A DNA stretch of 64,000 nucleotides from Cognatishimia sp. SS12 (GCF_028369055.1 NZ_JAQNCZ010000002.1:1-64000), one strand, 5' to 3'; shown: positions 17,903 through 27,392, counted from the first letter of the stretch. Made by a program: numbers and translations. Notes: a model not told the origin generated them from the sequence alone.

Positions 17903-18877
17903 ATGCGTTATTTCACACAGAGGCGGCATTTCCGCGATTTGAGCGAGCAGGAAATCATCGCTCTGGCCATTTCAAACGAAGAAGACGACGCCCGAATCTT
18001 TCGGAGTTTCGCGCAATCCCTGCGCGAGGATTACCCGGCGACGGCCCAGGTTTTTGACGGCATGGCGCTGGAGGAAGATGGCCATCGCCAGCAGCTGATT
18101 GATCTGCATATTGCGCGCTTTGGCGAAACCATTCCGCTGATCCGGCGTGAGCATGTCGCCGGGGCCTATGCCCGGCGCCCGGTCTGGCTGACCAAGAATC
18201 TCGACGTGGCGCGCCTGCGGGCCGAAGCCGCAGAGATGGAGCGCACGGCGGAACGTTTCTACCGGCAAGCCGCCCAGCGCAGCACAGATGCGGCGACGCG
18301 CAAACTATTGGGTGATTTGGCGGCAGCAGAGGCAGATCACCAATCCACGGCGCAGGATTTGGAAGACACCCATTTGGATCATGAAACCCGGGACGCGGAA
18401 AACGAAACCGCCAAACGGCAGTTCATTCTGACCTGGGTACAGCCCGGCCTCGCTGGCTTGATGGACGGCTCGGTATCCACCCTCGCGCCAATCTTTGCCA
18501 CCGCCTTTGCCACCCAGGACACCTGGACCACGTTTCTTGTTGGGTTGGCGGCCTCCGTCGGGGCGGGCATTTCGATGGGCTTCACCGAAGCCGCAAGTGA
18601 CGATGGCGCGCTGTCCGGTCGCGGCTCACCTATCAAACGCGGGTTCGCCTCTGGCATCATGACCACGGTCGGGGGGCTTGGGCACGCGCTGCCCTACCTC
18701 ATCACCGATTTTTGGACCGCCACGGTCATTGCCATCATCGTGGTGTTCATTGAACTTTGGGCCATCGCCTGGATCCAAAACAAATTCATGGAAACGCCGT
18801 TTTTCCGCGCGGCGTTTCAAGTGGTGATGGGCGGCGCGCTTGTCTTTGCTGCAGGCGTGTTGATTGGATCGGGGTGA
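17903..18877 (+). CDS. mbfA: Er-VIT1 fusion iron exporter (membrane-bound ferritin A)
   Basis: A 324-residue protein that joins an N-terminal rubrerythrin/ferritin-like di-iron domain to a C-terminal VIT1-type membrane transporter domain. In the first domain, ISNEEDDARIFRSF, ALEEDGHRQQL, EAAEMERTAERFY and AAAEADHQ supply the Glu/His iron ligands. The second domain begins around residue 175 with the VIT signature GLMDGSVSTLAPIFATAFAT and has about five hydrophobic helices. MbfA exports iron and protects against H2O2 stress in Agrobacterium and Bradyrhizobium. The upstream region carries both an Irr-type box and a TetR palindrome. Confidence 0.93.
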   Translation: MRYFTQRRHFRDLSEQEIIALAISNEEDDARIFRSFAQSLREDYPATAQVFDGMALEEDGHRQQLIDLHIARFGETIPLIRREHVAGAYARRPVWLTKNLDVARLRAEAAEMERTAERFYRQAAQRSTDAATRKLLGDLAAAEADHQSTAQDLEDTHLDHETRDAENETAKRQFILTWVQPGLAGLMDGSVSTLAPIFATAFATQDTWTTFLVGLAASVGAGISMGFTEAASDDGALSGRGSPIKRGFASGIMTTVGGLGHALPYLITDFWTATVIAIIVVFIELWAIAWIQNKFMETPFFRAAFQVVMGGALVFAAGVLIGSG

Positions 18878-18923
18878 TCACATTCTGATTGCAGATCGCT
18901 AAATAAGCGCTAGCAATCAAAGT

Positions 18924-19859
18924 ATGCTTGCGATTTTTCTCAAAACCTTGCCGTTCTTTGCCATTATTGGCCTTGGCTATTGGGCCGGGCGCACCCGTTT
19001 CTTTAGCGAGGAAGCGACCGCCTATCTCACAAAGTTCGTGTTTTATTTTGCCCTCTCGGCAATGCTGTTTCGCTTTGCCGCCAATCTTTCACTGGCAGAG
19101 GCGGTCGATTGGAAAGTCATCTTTGCCTATCTTGCGGGATCGCTGCTGGTTTACCTGATCGCAACGGCCATTGCGCTCTGGCGCAAACAGACCATCCCCG
19201 AAGCCGCCGTAGAGGCGCAATGCGCTGTCATCGGCAACGTCGGATTTCTTGGCATTCCCATGCTCAGCCTGCTGCTGGGCGAAGCCTCACTTGGGCCCAA
19301 TATGCTGGTTCTGATTGTGGATTCCGTCTTCTTTGCGTCGCTTATCGTCATATTGATCAATGTTGGCCGCGATGGTCGCCTGACACTGCACCTGTTCAAA
19401 ACCGTGGCGCTCGGCCTGATCCGAAATCCGATGATTGTTGCCATTTCGACCGGCCTGATCTGGGCCGGGCTCAGCCTGCCGATGCCCGTCGTTCTAGACG
19501 AATTCCTGGTGCTGCTCGGTGCTGCCGCCACCCCGGGGGCCTTGTTTGCCATCGGTGCGAGTCTTGCCTCCAAATCGGCAGAGCGCCCCTATGTTGCCGG
19601 ATGGATCGCCCTGTGCAAACTGGCGCTGCACCCGCTGGCCGTCGCCTTTTTTGCGCTTTGGGTGTTTGATGTTGATCCCTTTGCCGCGGCGGTGATCATT
19701 ACTGCCTCGGCGCTGCCGGTTGCCAATAACGTCTTTATTCTGGCGCAACACTATCGGGTCGCCCCGCAGCGTGTCTCGGCCTCAATCTTGATCACAACCG
19801 CGCTGTCGATCATCACAGTTTCGCTTGTCATCAGCTGGGTAAGCACGCTGATAATTTAG
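18924..19859 (+). CDS. AEC family transporter (auxin efflux carrier type)
   Basis: An inner-membrane carrier of 311 residues with about ten hydrophobic helices arranged as two five-helix halves, starting LAIFLKTLPFFAIIGLGYWAGRTRFFS and including the conserved NVGFLGIPML and ALPVANNVFILA stretches. The family moves organic anions such as malate or malonate, but the substrate here cannot be told. It follows mbfA by 46 bp and precedes fghA by 92 bp in the same direction. Confidence 0.9.
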   Translation: MLAIFLKTLPFFAIIGLGYWAGRTRFFSEEATAYLTKFVFYFALSAMLFRFAANLSLAEAVDWKVIFAYLAGSLLVYLIATAIALWRKQTIPEAAVEAQCAVIGNVGFLGIPMLSLLLGEASLGPNMLVLIVDSVFFASLIVILINVGRDGRLTLHLFKTVALGLIRNPMIVAISTGLIWAGLSLPMPVVLDEFLVLLGAAATPGALFAIGASLASKSAERPYVAGWIALCKLALHPLAVAFFALWVFDVDPFAAAVIITASALPVANNVFILAQHYRVAPQRVSASILITTALSIITVSLVISWVSTLII

Positions 19860-19951
19860 CCATTTGTCGTAAATTTCTGCTCTTTCGGCGCAGGTTGCTT
19901 GCCCTTGGCTGCAACGATGCGTTAGCCATGCCGCAAACCTCGGAGGGCTAG

Positions 19952-20785
19952 ATGCAGAAAGTTTCGGAAAGCAAGTGTTTTGGCGGGACGCAGGCCGTTT
20001 ACACCCATGCGTCGACCAGCTGCCAATGCGACATGACGTTTGGCCTGTTCCTGCCAGCCGAGGCCCAAGACGGCCCCGTCCCGCTTTTGTGGTTTCTGTC
20101 CGGCCTGACCTGCACCCATGAAAACGCGATGACCAAAGCGGGCGCGCAGGCCTGGGCGGCGGAACAGGGCATTGCGCTTGTCTTTCCAGACACCAGCCCA
20201 CGGGGCGGTGATGTCGCGGATGATGACGCCTTTGATCTCGGCCAAGGGGCAGGCTTTTACGTGAACGCCACGCAGGCCCCCTGGTCCGCGCATTTCCGCA
20301 TGTGGGACTACATCGCTTCTGAACTGCCCGAGCTTTTGGCAGAGGCATTTTCGCTTGATATGGAGCGCCAAGCGATCACAGGTCATTCGATGGGCGGCCA
20401 TGGCGCGCTGACACTTGCGATGTCACTGCCGGGGCGCTTTAAATCTGTCTCTGCCTTTGCGCCGATTTCCAACCCAATTGCCTCCGATTGGGGCCAAAAA
20501 CAATTCAGCGCATATCTGGGCGATGACCGCGATACATGGCAGGCCCATGACGCATCTTATCTGATGACTCAGCAGGGCTTTGACGGGCCGATGCTGATTG
20601 ATGTGGGCACGGACGATCAGTTCATCGACCTGCTGCGCATCGACGTCCTTGCCGAGGCGATTGCCCGCAAACGGCAACCCGCCACCCTGCGGCTGCAACC
20701 TGACTATGACCACAGCTTTTTCTTTGTTTCGACCTATATGGAAGATCATATCTCTTTCCATGCAGAAGCCCTTTACGCGGATTAA
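19952..20785 (+). CDS. fghA: S-formylglutathione hydrolase
   Basis: Alpha/beta-hydrolase that splits S-formylglutathione to formate and glutathione, the step after adhI. It has 277 residues, preceded by CGGAGGG. The oxyanion-region FLSGLTCTHENAMTKAG, the nucleophile elbow GHSMGGHGAL, the acid in DVGTDDQF and the His in PDYDHSFFF are all present. It is followed 2 bp later by sthA, so formaldehyde-derived reductant and nicotinamide balance could be co-expressed (inference). Confidence 0.96.
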   Translation: MQKVSESKCFGGTQAVYTHASTSCQCDMTFGLFLPAEAQDGPVPLLWFLSGLTCTHENAMTKAGAQAWAAEQGIALVFPDTSPRGGDVADDDAFDLGQGAGFYVNATQAPWSAHFRMWDYIASELPELLAEAFSLDMERQAITGHSMGGHGALTLAMSLPGRFKSVSAFAPISNPIASDWGQKQFSAYLGDDRDTWQAHDASYLMTQQGFDGPMLIDVGTDDQFIDLLRIDVLAEAIARKRQPATLRLQPDYDHSFFFVSTYMEDHISFHAEALYAD

Positions 20786-20787
20786 CT

Positions 20788-22260
20788 ATGTCACACTACG
20801 ACCTCATCATCATTGGTTCCGGCCCCGCCGGACGCGCGGCAGCGATCCAAGCTGGCAAGTTGAAACGCAAAGTGCTGGTCATTGACCGCAAAGACCGGTT
20901 TGGCGGCGTTTCGGTGCACACTGGGACCATTCCCTCCAAAACACTTCGGGAAACCGTGCTGAACCTGTCTGGCTGGCGGGAACGCACGTTTTACGGCCGC
21001 AGCTACCGCGTCAAAGAGGAAATCAAAGCCGAAGACCTCAAGGCGCGGCTGCATATGACGCTGGATTACGAAGTTGACGTGTTGGAACACCAGTTCAACC
21101 GCAACCATGTGGATACGCTAAACGGCGTGGCAAAATTCGTCGGCCCCAAAGAAGTCGAGGTCGCGACCGAAGCCGGGGAAACCACCAGACTGACGGCTGA
21201 CAATTTCCTGATCGCAACCGGCACCAAAACCTACCGCCCGGATACGGTGCCATTTAACGGCACCAACATTCTGGACAGCGACGAGTTTCTGGATATGGCG
21301 CGCATCCCGCGGTCCCTGGTTGTGGTCGGCGCGGGCGTCATCGGCGTCGAATACGCAACCATGTTCTCGGCGCTGGATGTCAAAGTCACTCTGATTGAGC
21401 CGCGCGATAGTTTTCTCGACTTCATCGACAAGACGCTCATCCAAGATTTCACCCACCAGATCCGCGAAAACGGCGTGGACCTGCGCCTTGGCTCGGCGAT
21501 TGAAAAAGTCGAAGAGCACGAGGATATGGTTGAGGTTTCGCTGGCCAACGGTCGACACGTGCGCGCCGAAATGCTGCTGTTTGCGGCCGGGCGCATGGGC
21601 GCGACCGATCGGCTGAACCTGAAGGCGGTTGGCCTGGAAACGGATCACCGTGGGCGCATTTCGGTCAATCGCAAGAACTATCAGACCGAGGTGCCGCATA
21701 TCTATGCCGCCGGCGATGTGATCGGCCATCCCAGCCTGGCATCAACCTCGATGCAGCAGGGGCGCGTTGCCGCCTGTCACGCGCTTGAAACCCCGACACT
21801 GCCGGAAAGCCCGTGGTTTCCTTATGGCATCTATTCGGTGCCGGAAATTTCCACCTGCGGCATGTCCGAAGAAGAGCTGCAAGAGCGCGGCATCGCTTAT
21901 GAAGTCGGCGTGGCCCGTTTTCGCGAAACTTCGCGCGGGCACATCATGGGGCTGGAACATGGCATGCTGAAAATGCTGCTGTCGCTGAAAACCCGCCGCT
22001 TGCTGGGGGTGCAGATCGTCGGTGAAGGCGCAACAGAGCTGATCCACATCGCGCAGGCTGTTTTGAACCTCAAGGGCACCGTGGATTACTTTGTTGAAAA
22101 TACCTTCAACTATCCAACCCTCGCCGAAGCCTATCGTATTGCCGGCCTGGATGCGTTTAATCGCATGCCGATCCCCGAAGAATTCAAAGCAAAACGCAAA
22201 GAGCGTGAAGCTGAGAAAAAGGCCACCCGGGCCAAGATGAAGGCTGAGGCGAAAAAGTGA
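20788..22260 (+). CDS. sthA: Soluble (Si-specific) NAD(P)+ transhydrogenase
   Basis: Flavoprotein that transfers hydride between NADPH and NAD+ in the cytoplasm. It has 490 residues. The FAD-binding motif IIGSGPAGRAAAIQAG is at the N-terminus and the NAD(P) motif VVGAGVIGVEYATM is near residue 175. The segment GGVSVHTGTIPSKTLRE lacks the redox-active Cys pair of lipoamide dehydrogenases, which is the diagnostic of SthA. The C-terminus is Lys/Glu-rich. It overlaps the next gene as GTGA. Confidence 0.95.
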   Translation: MSHYDLIIIGSGPAGRAAAIQAGKLKRKVLVIDRKDRFGGVSVHTGTIPSKTLRETVLNLSGWRERTFYGRSYRVKEEIKAEDLKARLHMTLDYEVDVLEHQFNRNHVDTLNGVAKFVGPKEVEVATEAGETTRLTADNFLIATGTKTYRPDTVPFNGTNILDSDEFLDMARIPRSLVVVGAGVIGVEYATMFSALDVKVTLIEPRDSFLDFIDKTLIQDFTHQIRENGVDLRLGSAIEKVEEHEDMVEVSLANGRHVRAEMLLFAAGRMGATDRLNLKAVGLETDHRGRISVNRKNYQTEVPHIYAAGDVIGHPSLASTSMQQGRVAACHALETPTLPESPWFPYGIYSVPEISTCGMSEEELQERGIAYEVGVARFRETSRGHIMGLEHGMLKMLLSLKTRRLLGVQIVGEGATELIHIAQAVLNLKGTVDYFVENTFNYPTLAEAYRIAGLDAFNRMPIPEEFKAKRKEREAEKKATRAKMKAEAKK

Positions 22261-22721
22261 CCGACATTTACGTCGATGCCGATGCCTGTCCGGTCAAAGC
22301 CGAAGTGGAACGGGTCGCGACCCGCCACAAGCTCAAGGTCTATGTGGTCAGCAACGGCGGCTTGCGGCCTTCGGTGAACCCGCTGATTGAAAACGTCATC
22401 GTGCCCGAGGGCCCGGACGTCGCTGATATGTGGATCGCCGACCGGGCAGGCGTTGGCGATGTGGTGATCACCGGCGATATTCCATTGGCGGCGAAATGCG
22501 TCGAGGCAGGCGCCAAAGTGCTGAAGCACAACGGCGAGCCATTGAACGAGCGCAACGTGGGCCAGGCCTTGGCGGTCCGGGATTTGATGACTGACCTTCG
22601 CTCCGCTGATCCTTTCCGTCAGGGCGGTGGCAAAGCTTTTTCCAAAGCTGACCGCAGCCGTTTTTTAGATGCATTAGAGCGCGACATTCGCGCCGCAAAA
22701 GCCGCAAAACCGCAGAAATAG
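22257..22721 (+). CDS. YaiI/YqxD family protein (UPF0178, DUF188)
   Basis: A 154-residue protein with a GTG start in the sthA stop. The family signature DADACPVKAEVERVA is at the N-terminus, with NPLIENVIVPEGPDVAD and ITGDIPLAAKCVEAGA following. The fold resembles PIN/FLAP nucleases with conserved Asp residues, but no function has been established to my knowledge. Confidence 0.92.
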   Translation: MTDIYVDADACPVKAEVERVATRHKLKVYVVSNGGLRPSVNPLIENVIVPEGPDVADMWIADRAGVGDVVITGDIPLAAKCVEAGAKVLKHNGEPLNERNVGQALAVRDLMTDLRSADPFRQGGGKAFSKADRSRFLDALERDIRAAKAAKPQK

Positions 22722-22732
22722 GGTCGATATTC

Positions 22733-23353
22733 ATGCCAATCGAAGCAGTCATTTTTGACGTCGGAAACGTGTTGATCGAATGGGACCCAGAGCGGTTCTA
22801 TGACAAGGCCATTGGCGAGGAGCGGCGCAAGGCCATGTTCGCCGAACTCGACATGCACGACATGAACAACGACATCGATCTAGGCGCGCCGTTTAAAGAC
22901 CGCATCTATGATTTCGCCGAAGAAAACCCCAAATGGGGCGATGAAATCCGCATGTGGCATGACAATTGGTTCGACATGGCCAGCCCCGCCATTGATCACT
23001 CCTGGCGGTTACTACGCGCCTTGCGGGCCAAAGGCATTCAGGTCTTTGCCCTTTCCAACTTCGGGGTGGAAAATTGGCCCCCCGCAGTCAAGGTCTATCC
23101 GGTGCTCGGCGAATTTGACCGCGAGTACATCTCGGGGCGGCTGCAAATGGTGAAGCCATTCAACCGCATCTATGAGCATGTCGAAGAAGACAGCGGGATC
23201 GAACCGGATCGCCTGCTCTTTACCGATGATCGCGCCGACAACATCGCCACGGCCCATGCGCGCGGCTGGAAAACCCATTTGTTCGAAGGCCCGCAGGGCT
23301 GGGCTGACCGGCTGGTGGCCGAAGGGCTGCTGACGACTGAAGAAGCGGCTTAG
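22733..23353 (+). CDS. HAD-superfamily hydrolase, YihX-like
   Basis: A 206-residue haloacid dehalogenase-fold enzyme. Motif I is IFDVGNVLIEWDPERFY, where the usual second Asp is Gly, as in the YihX (alpha-glucose-1-phosphatase) group and epoxide-hydrolase N-domains. Motif II is ALSNFG, the motif III Lys lies in MVKPFNRIY, and motif IV is FTDDRADN. The substrate is unknown. It converges with, and overlaps by 4 bp, the MFS gene. Confidence 0.9.
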   Translation: MPIEAVIFDVGNVLIEWDPERFYDKAIGEERRKAMFAELDMHDMNNDIDLGAPFKDRIYDFAEENPKWGDEIRMWHDNWFDMASPAIDHSWRLLRALRAKGIQVFALSNFGVENWPPAVKVYPVLGEFDREYISGRLQMVKPFNRIYEHVEEDSGIEPDRLLFTDDRADNIATAHARGWKTHLFEGPQGWADRLVAEGLLTTEEAA

Positions 23354-24588
23354 GCCCCTGCGGCGGCGGTCAACGGGCGCTCTTTGATCGGCAGGTGCAC
23401 AATCGCGCTAAACGCCCCGATGCCGACACCGATCCACCAGACCGCCTCATAGCTGCCATAGGCATCATACAGCCGCCCGCCCAGCCAGACCCCAAGAAAG
23501 CTGCCAAGCTGGTGGCTGAAAAATACGATGCCATAAAGCGTGCCCATGTAGCGCAGCCCATAGATATGCGCGACCAATCCCGAGGTCAGCGGCACGGTTG
23601 CCAGCCAGAGAGACCCCATCGCAATCGAAAATAATATCACCGTGGCAGGGGTCATCGGCGTCAGGATAAAGGCCGCGGCGACAATGGTGCGCCCGGTATA
23701 AATCGCGGCCAACAGGTATTTTTTAGAATAACGTTTGCCCAGATATCCGGCGAGCAACGTGCCCGCGATATTGGCCAATCCAATCAGCGAAATCGCCACC
23801 GCGCCAAGCCGCGAGGTAGTGCCAATGCCGACAGAGGCCAGAATGCCGGTTGGGTCGATTGCGCCGCAAACCTCGGTCACAAACGCCGGGAAATGCGCGG
23901 TGATAAACGCCAGCTGATAACCGCAGGAAAAAAAGCCCAGAAAGATCAGCGTATAGGTCGGATCGCGCATGGCTTTGCCGAGGATCTGCCCCATGCTTTC
24001 TTCGAGCTCGGCCTTGCTGACCGGCTGCGGCGAACGCATGAGCGGCAAGGCCAGCAGCACCGCCAGAATGGCCGCTGCAAAGATCAGGAAGGTGTTCTGC
24101 CAGCTGGTAAAACTGAGAATCCATTCCGCGAGCGGCGCGCCAAAAACCTGCCCGGCGCTGCCTGCAGCCGTCGCAATCGCCAATGACATCGAGCGATTCT
24201 CATCGGAACTGGCGCGGCCCACAACGGCCAGGATCACGCCAAACCCGGTCCCGGCCACGCCAAAACCAACCAGCACCTCATAGAGCTGATGCGCCTCTGG
24301 TGTGACCGCAAAGGACGACAGCACAAGGCCCGCCGCATAGATCAGCGCGCCCAGAACGATGGCCTTGCGATCACCGATCTTTTCCGCCAATGCCCCAAAC
24401 AACGGCTGCCCGATACCCCAGGCCAGGTTCTGGATGGCGATCGCCATTGAAAATTCTGCGCGCAGCCAGCCAAATTCTTCGGCAATGGGAATCTGAAAGA
24501 CACCAAAACTTGCCCGGATCGCAAACGACACAAGGATAATCAGGCAACCGACGATGAGGACGGGTGTAAACAGGGGCGTACGGGTCAT
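23350..24588 (-). CDS. Major facilitator superfamily transporter
   Basis: A 412-residue twelve-helix carrier. The ATG at 24588 is preferred over a TTG one codon upstream. The motif between helices 2 and 3 is GALAEKIGDRKAIVLG, and the central loop (about residues 195-215) is charged and cytoplasmic. It resembles the oxalate/formate or monocarboxylate-type MFS group in outline, but I cannot name a substrate. It is divergent from zapE with a 138-bp gap. Confidence 0.88.
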   Translation of the reverse strand: MTRTPLFTPVLIVGCLIILVSFAIRASFGVFQIPIAEEFGWLRAEFSMAIAIQNLAWGIGQPLFGALAEKIGDRKAIVLGALIYAAGLVLSSFAVTPEAHQLYEVLVGFGVAGTGFGVILAVVGRASSDENRSMSLAIATAAGSAGQVFGAPLAEWILSFTSWQNTFLIFAAAILAVLLALPLMRSPQPVSKAELEESMGQILGKAMRDPTYTLIFLGFFSCGYQLAFITAHFPAFVTEVCGAIDPTGILASVGIGTTSRLGAVAISLIGLANIAGTLLAGYLGKRYSKKYLLAAIYTGRTIVAAAFILTPMTPATVILFSIAMGSLWLATVPLTSGLVAHIYGLRYMGTLYGIVFFSHQLGSFLGVWLGGRLYDAYGSYEAVWWIGVGIGAFSAIVHLPIKERPLTAAAGA

Positions 24589-24726
24589 CAAAACCTCCCA
24601 AAGCTCCCCCCATCATGCGAAAGATGTGCCCCAATTCAAATCAGTTTTTGTGCAACCTCCCGTCACGGGCTGTGATGCAGCACTGCGCCGCTTCCCAAAT
24701 TCTGCGCGGCAGGCTATCCAAAGCGC

Positions 24727-25800
24727 ATGAAAACGCTCGAACAGATTTATTCGGACCTGGTGACCCAGGGCAAACTTTCGCATGACCCGGCGCAAGAAGC
24801 GGTGCTGCCTGAATTTGACCGAATCCGTGCGGCCCTGAACGCCCCGGTGCCCAAACGATCCTGGTTCAAAAAACCCAAGATTGAGCCGGTCAAAGGCCTG
24901 TATCTGTGGGGCGGTGTCGGGCGCGGCAAGTCCATGTTGATGGATCTTTTTGTTGATCACCTCGACGTGCCCGCGCGGCGCGTGCATTTTCACGCCTTCA
25001 TGCAGGAAATTCACGCCGGCATGCATGCGGCACGCCAAGACGGGGTGGAAGATGCGCTGGCCCCGGTTGCCGCCAAAGTGGCCGAGGATGTGCGGCTGTT
25101 GGCCTTTGATGAAATGCAGATCACTGACATCACCGACGCGATGATTGTCGGACGGCTGTTTGAGATGCTGTTTGACGCGGGCGTCACGGTTGTCACCACC
25201 TCAAACCGGGTGCCCGATGACCTTTACAAAAACGGCCTGAACCGGCAGCTTTTCTTGCCCTTCATCGACATTTTGAAAGACCAGATGGTGGTTTGGGAAA
25301 TGGTGTCGCCCACGGATTATCGGCAAAACCGCCTGTCCGGCAAACAGGTCTATTTCGTGCAAGCCCGCGGCGAGGCCAGCGCGCAGATGCGTCAAATTTT
25401 CGAAGACCTCAGCGGCGGCAATGCACGCCCCTTGATGCTGACCGTAAAGGGACGCGAAGTTGAAATCCCCGCCTATCGCAACGGCGTGGGCCGCGCCAGT
25501 TTCTTTGATCTCTGCGGCAAGATGCTGGGGCCTGCCGACTACCTTGCCATCGCAGAGGCCCTGAAAGTGCTGGTGCTTGAGGATATCCCCAACCTCAGCC
25601 GCAATAACTTTAACGAAGCGAAGCGCTTCGTGACGCTGATTGACGCGCTGTATGAGGCCAAGGTCCGGCTGATCTGCTCTGCCGCTGCGCAGCCTGAAAT
25701 GCTCTATCTGGAAGGCGAAGGCACGTTTGAATTTGAACGCACCGCCAGCCGGTTGCGCGAAATGCAGGATGCGGATTGGGGCCGAGATTCGGGCCAATAG
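24727..25800 (+). CDS. zapE: Cell division protein ZapE (AFG1-family ATPase)
   Basis: P-loop ATPase associated with the Z-ring and with stress handling, 357 residues. Walker A is GGVGRGKS (residues 62-69), followed by MDLFVDHL; HFHAFMQEIH and Walker B LLAFDEMQITD are characteristic of AFG1/ZapE. The C-terminal part contains LSRNNFNEAKRFVTLIDALYE, another family hallmark. It is monocistronic between the divergent MFS gene and the convergent folC. Confidence 0.94.
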   Translation: MKTLEQIYSDLVTQGKLSHDPAQEAVLPEFDRIRAALNAPVPKRSWFKKPKIEPVKGLYLWGGVGRGKSMLMDLFVDHLDVPARRVHFHAFMQEIHAGMHAARQDGVEDALAPVAAKVAEDVRLLAFDEMQITDITDAMIVGRLFEMLFDAGVTVVTTSNRVPDDLYKNGLNRQLFLPFIDILKDQMVVWEMVSPTDYRQNRLSGKQVYFVQARGEASAQMRQIFEDLSGGNARPLMLTVKGREVEIPAYRNGVGRASFFDLCGKMLGPADYLAIAEALKVLVLEDIPNLSRNNFNEAKRFVTLIDALYEAKVRLICSAAAQPEMLYLEGEGTFEFERTASRLREMQDADWGRDSGQ

Positions 25801-25817
25801 CGCCATATAGAAACGAA

Positions 25818-25841
25818 ACAGGGGACGCCGAAGCATCCCCT
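25818..25841 (+). terminator. Weak hairpin after zapE
   Basis: CAGGGGACGC (25818-25827) pairs with GCATCCCCTG (25832-25841) with one mismatch and a CGAA tetraloop, 18 bp after the zapE stop. No T-run follows, so termination here is uncertain. Confidence 0.45.
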
Positions 25842-25949
25842 GAAACTCGATGAATTTTTGCCTGCATTTAGGAATAGATGCGCTGCTCGGCCACCTCTAT
25901 CCCACTGCCATCATTGAAAAAAGTTCATTGAACCGACTATACGGCACCC

Positions 25950-26021
25950 GAATCGAATCGGTCAAGAGGTGATGATTCGATTTCCGCGAATCGGGCAGGT
26001 GCCGATTCGTAGAACTGAGTC
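25950..26021. repeat. Cluster of six GANTC sites in the zapE-folC gap
   Basis: Within 72 bp there are GAATC at 25950, 25955 and 25988, GATTC at 25974 and 26004, and GAGTC at 26017. GANTC is the site methylated by the alphaproteobacterial cell-cycle methylase CcrM. The same stretch contains nested inverted repeats (CGAATCGG at 25987-25994 with CCGATTCG at 26002-26009). It lies between two convergent genes, so it is not an obvious promoter. I see no gene in the 248-bp gap. Confidence 0.7.
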
Positions 26022-26048
26022 GTTTCAACGGCTTACGCCGCAAAAAAA

Positions 26049-27320
26049 TTATCCGTTTTCGCGCAGCACCGCCCCCGCAAGATAAAGGGAGCCGCAAATC
26101 AGCACCCGAGCCCGCGGCGACTGTGCCGCGATCTTGCTAAGAGCGCTGGCGACATCTTCGGAAATTTCGGCTGGCATACCGACCTGAGTGGCTGCCAAGG
26201 CCGTCGCCTCCGCCGGGAGCGTATTGGCCTCACCCGGGATCGACACAGCGGTCAAGCGTGCCACATGTGGCTTCATCGGGCTGAGATATCCGGCGATATC
26301 CTTGGTGTTCAACATGCCGCAAATCAGGTGGGTTTCCCGCTCTGGCAGCGTTGCCAAAAGCGCAGCAATCGCCTCGCCCGCGGCGGCGTTGTGCCCACCG
26401 TCCAGCCACAGTTCAATCTCTGGCGCCGCCTCAACCAGCGGGCCGGTTTTCAATCGTTGCATACGCGCGGGCCAATGCGCCTCGCACATCGCCGCCTCGC
26501 AGGCCGCTTCATCCGCACCCAGATGGCGCAGGGTGGCCAGCGCGGCCCCCGCGTTGATCACCTGATGCGCGCCCAAAAGCGCGGGCATCGGCAAGTCCAG
26601 CAGGCCGGTGTCGTCTTGGAAAATCAAACGGCCGCGTTCGGTGCTGACATGCCAGTGCTGCCCATATGCGAGTAGCGGCGCGCCCAGCCGCATAGCGGTG
26701 GCTTCAATCACCTCCAGCGCGTCATCCTTCTGCGGGCCGACCACACAGGGCACGCCGCGTTTGATGATCCCCGCCTTTTCACCAGCGATCTTGGCCAGCG
26801 TATTGCCCAGGAATTGCTCATGGTCAATCGACACCGGGGTGATCACGCTGACCTTGGGTGTCATCACATTTGTGGCGTCCAGACGCCCCCCCAGCCCGAC
26901 CTCAAGCAAAGTGTAATCCGCCGGCGTGCGCGCAAAGGCCAGGAGCGCGGCGCAGGTGGTGATTTCGAAATAAGTGATATCGGTGCCGCCGTTCTTGGCA
27001 TAACACTCATCGAGGATTTCGGTCAGCGCATCCTCAGAGATCAACTCTCCGGCCAGACGAATACGTTCGTGAAACCGCGCCAGATGTGGGGACGTATAGG
27101 CATGGGCGGTCTTGCCCATCGCCTCAATCCCGGCGCGGATCATCGCCAAAGTGGACCCTTTGCCATTGGTCCCGGCAATGTGAATCACCGGCGGCAGCTG
27201 ATCCTGCGGATTGCCCAGCGCCGCAAGCAGACGCCACATGCGATCCAGCGTCAGATCAATAACCTTGGGGTGCAACGCCATCATGCGCTGCAAAATGGCG
27301 TCAGAGGTGTGGTCAGCCAT
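26049..27320 (-). CDS. folC: Bifunctional dihydrofolate / folylpolyglutamate synthase
   Basis: ATP-dependent ligase that adds glutamate to dihydropteroate and folates, 423 residues. The P-loop GTNGKGST is at residues 50-57; the Mur-ligase-like segment YTSPHLARFHERIRL and the HEQFLGNTLAKIAGEKAGIIK block are diagnostic, as is WLDGGHNAAAGEAI in the C-terminal domain. It follows accD in the leftward direction with a 72-bp gap, the common accD-folC arrangement in proteobacteria. Confidence 0.96.
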   Translation of the reverse strand: MADHTSDAILQRMMALHPKVIDLTLDRMWRLLAALGNPQDQLPPVIHIAGTNGKGSTLAMIRAGIEAMGKTAHAYTSPHLARFHERIRLAGELISEDALTEILDECYAKNGGTDITYFEITTCAALLAFARTPADYTLLEVGLGGRLDATNVMTPKVSVITPVSIDHEQFLGNTLAKIAGEKAGIIKRGVPCVVGPQKDDALEVIEATAMRLGAPLLAYGQHWHVSTERGRLIFQDDTGLLDLPMPALLGAHQVINAGAALATLRHLGADEAACEAAMCEAHWPARMQRLKTGPLVEAAPEIELWLDGGHNAAAGEAIAALLATLPERETHLICGMLNTKDIAGYLSPMKPHVARLTAVSIPGEANTLPAEATALAATQVGMPAEISEDVASALSKIAAQSPRARVLICGSLYLAGAVLRENG

Positions 27321-27392
27321 GGCAGTATCCGTGAAATTTCAGCTGGCTACGGCCTTAGCGAAATTCCACGCCAAGCTCAACGGCAACAGGGA

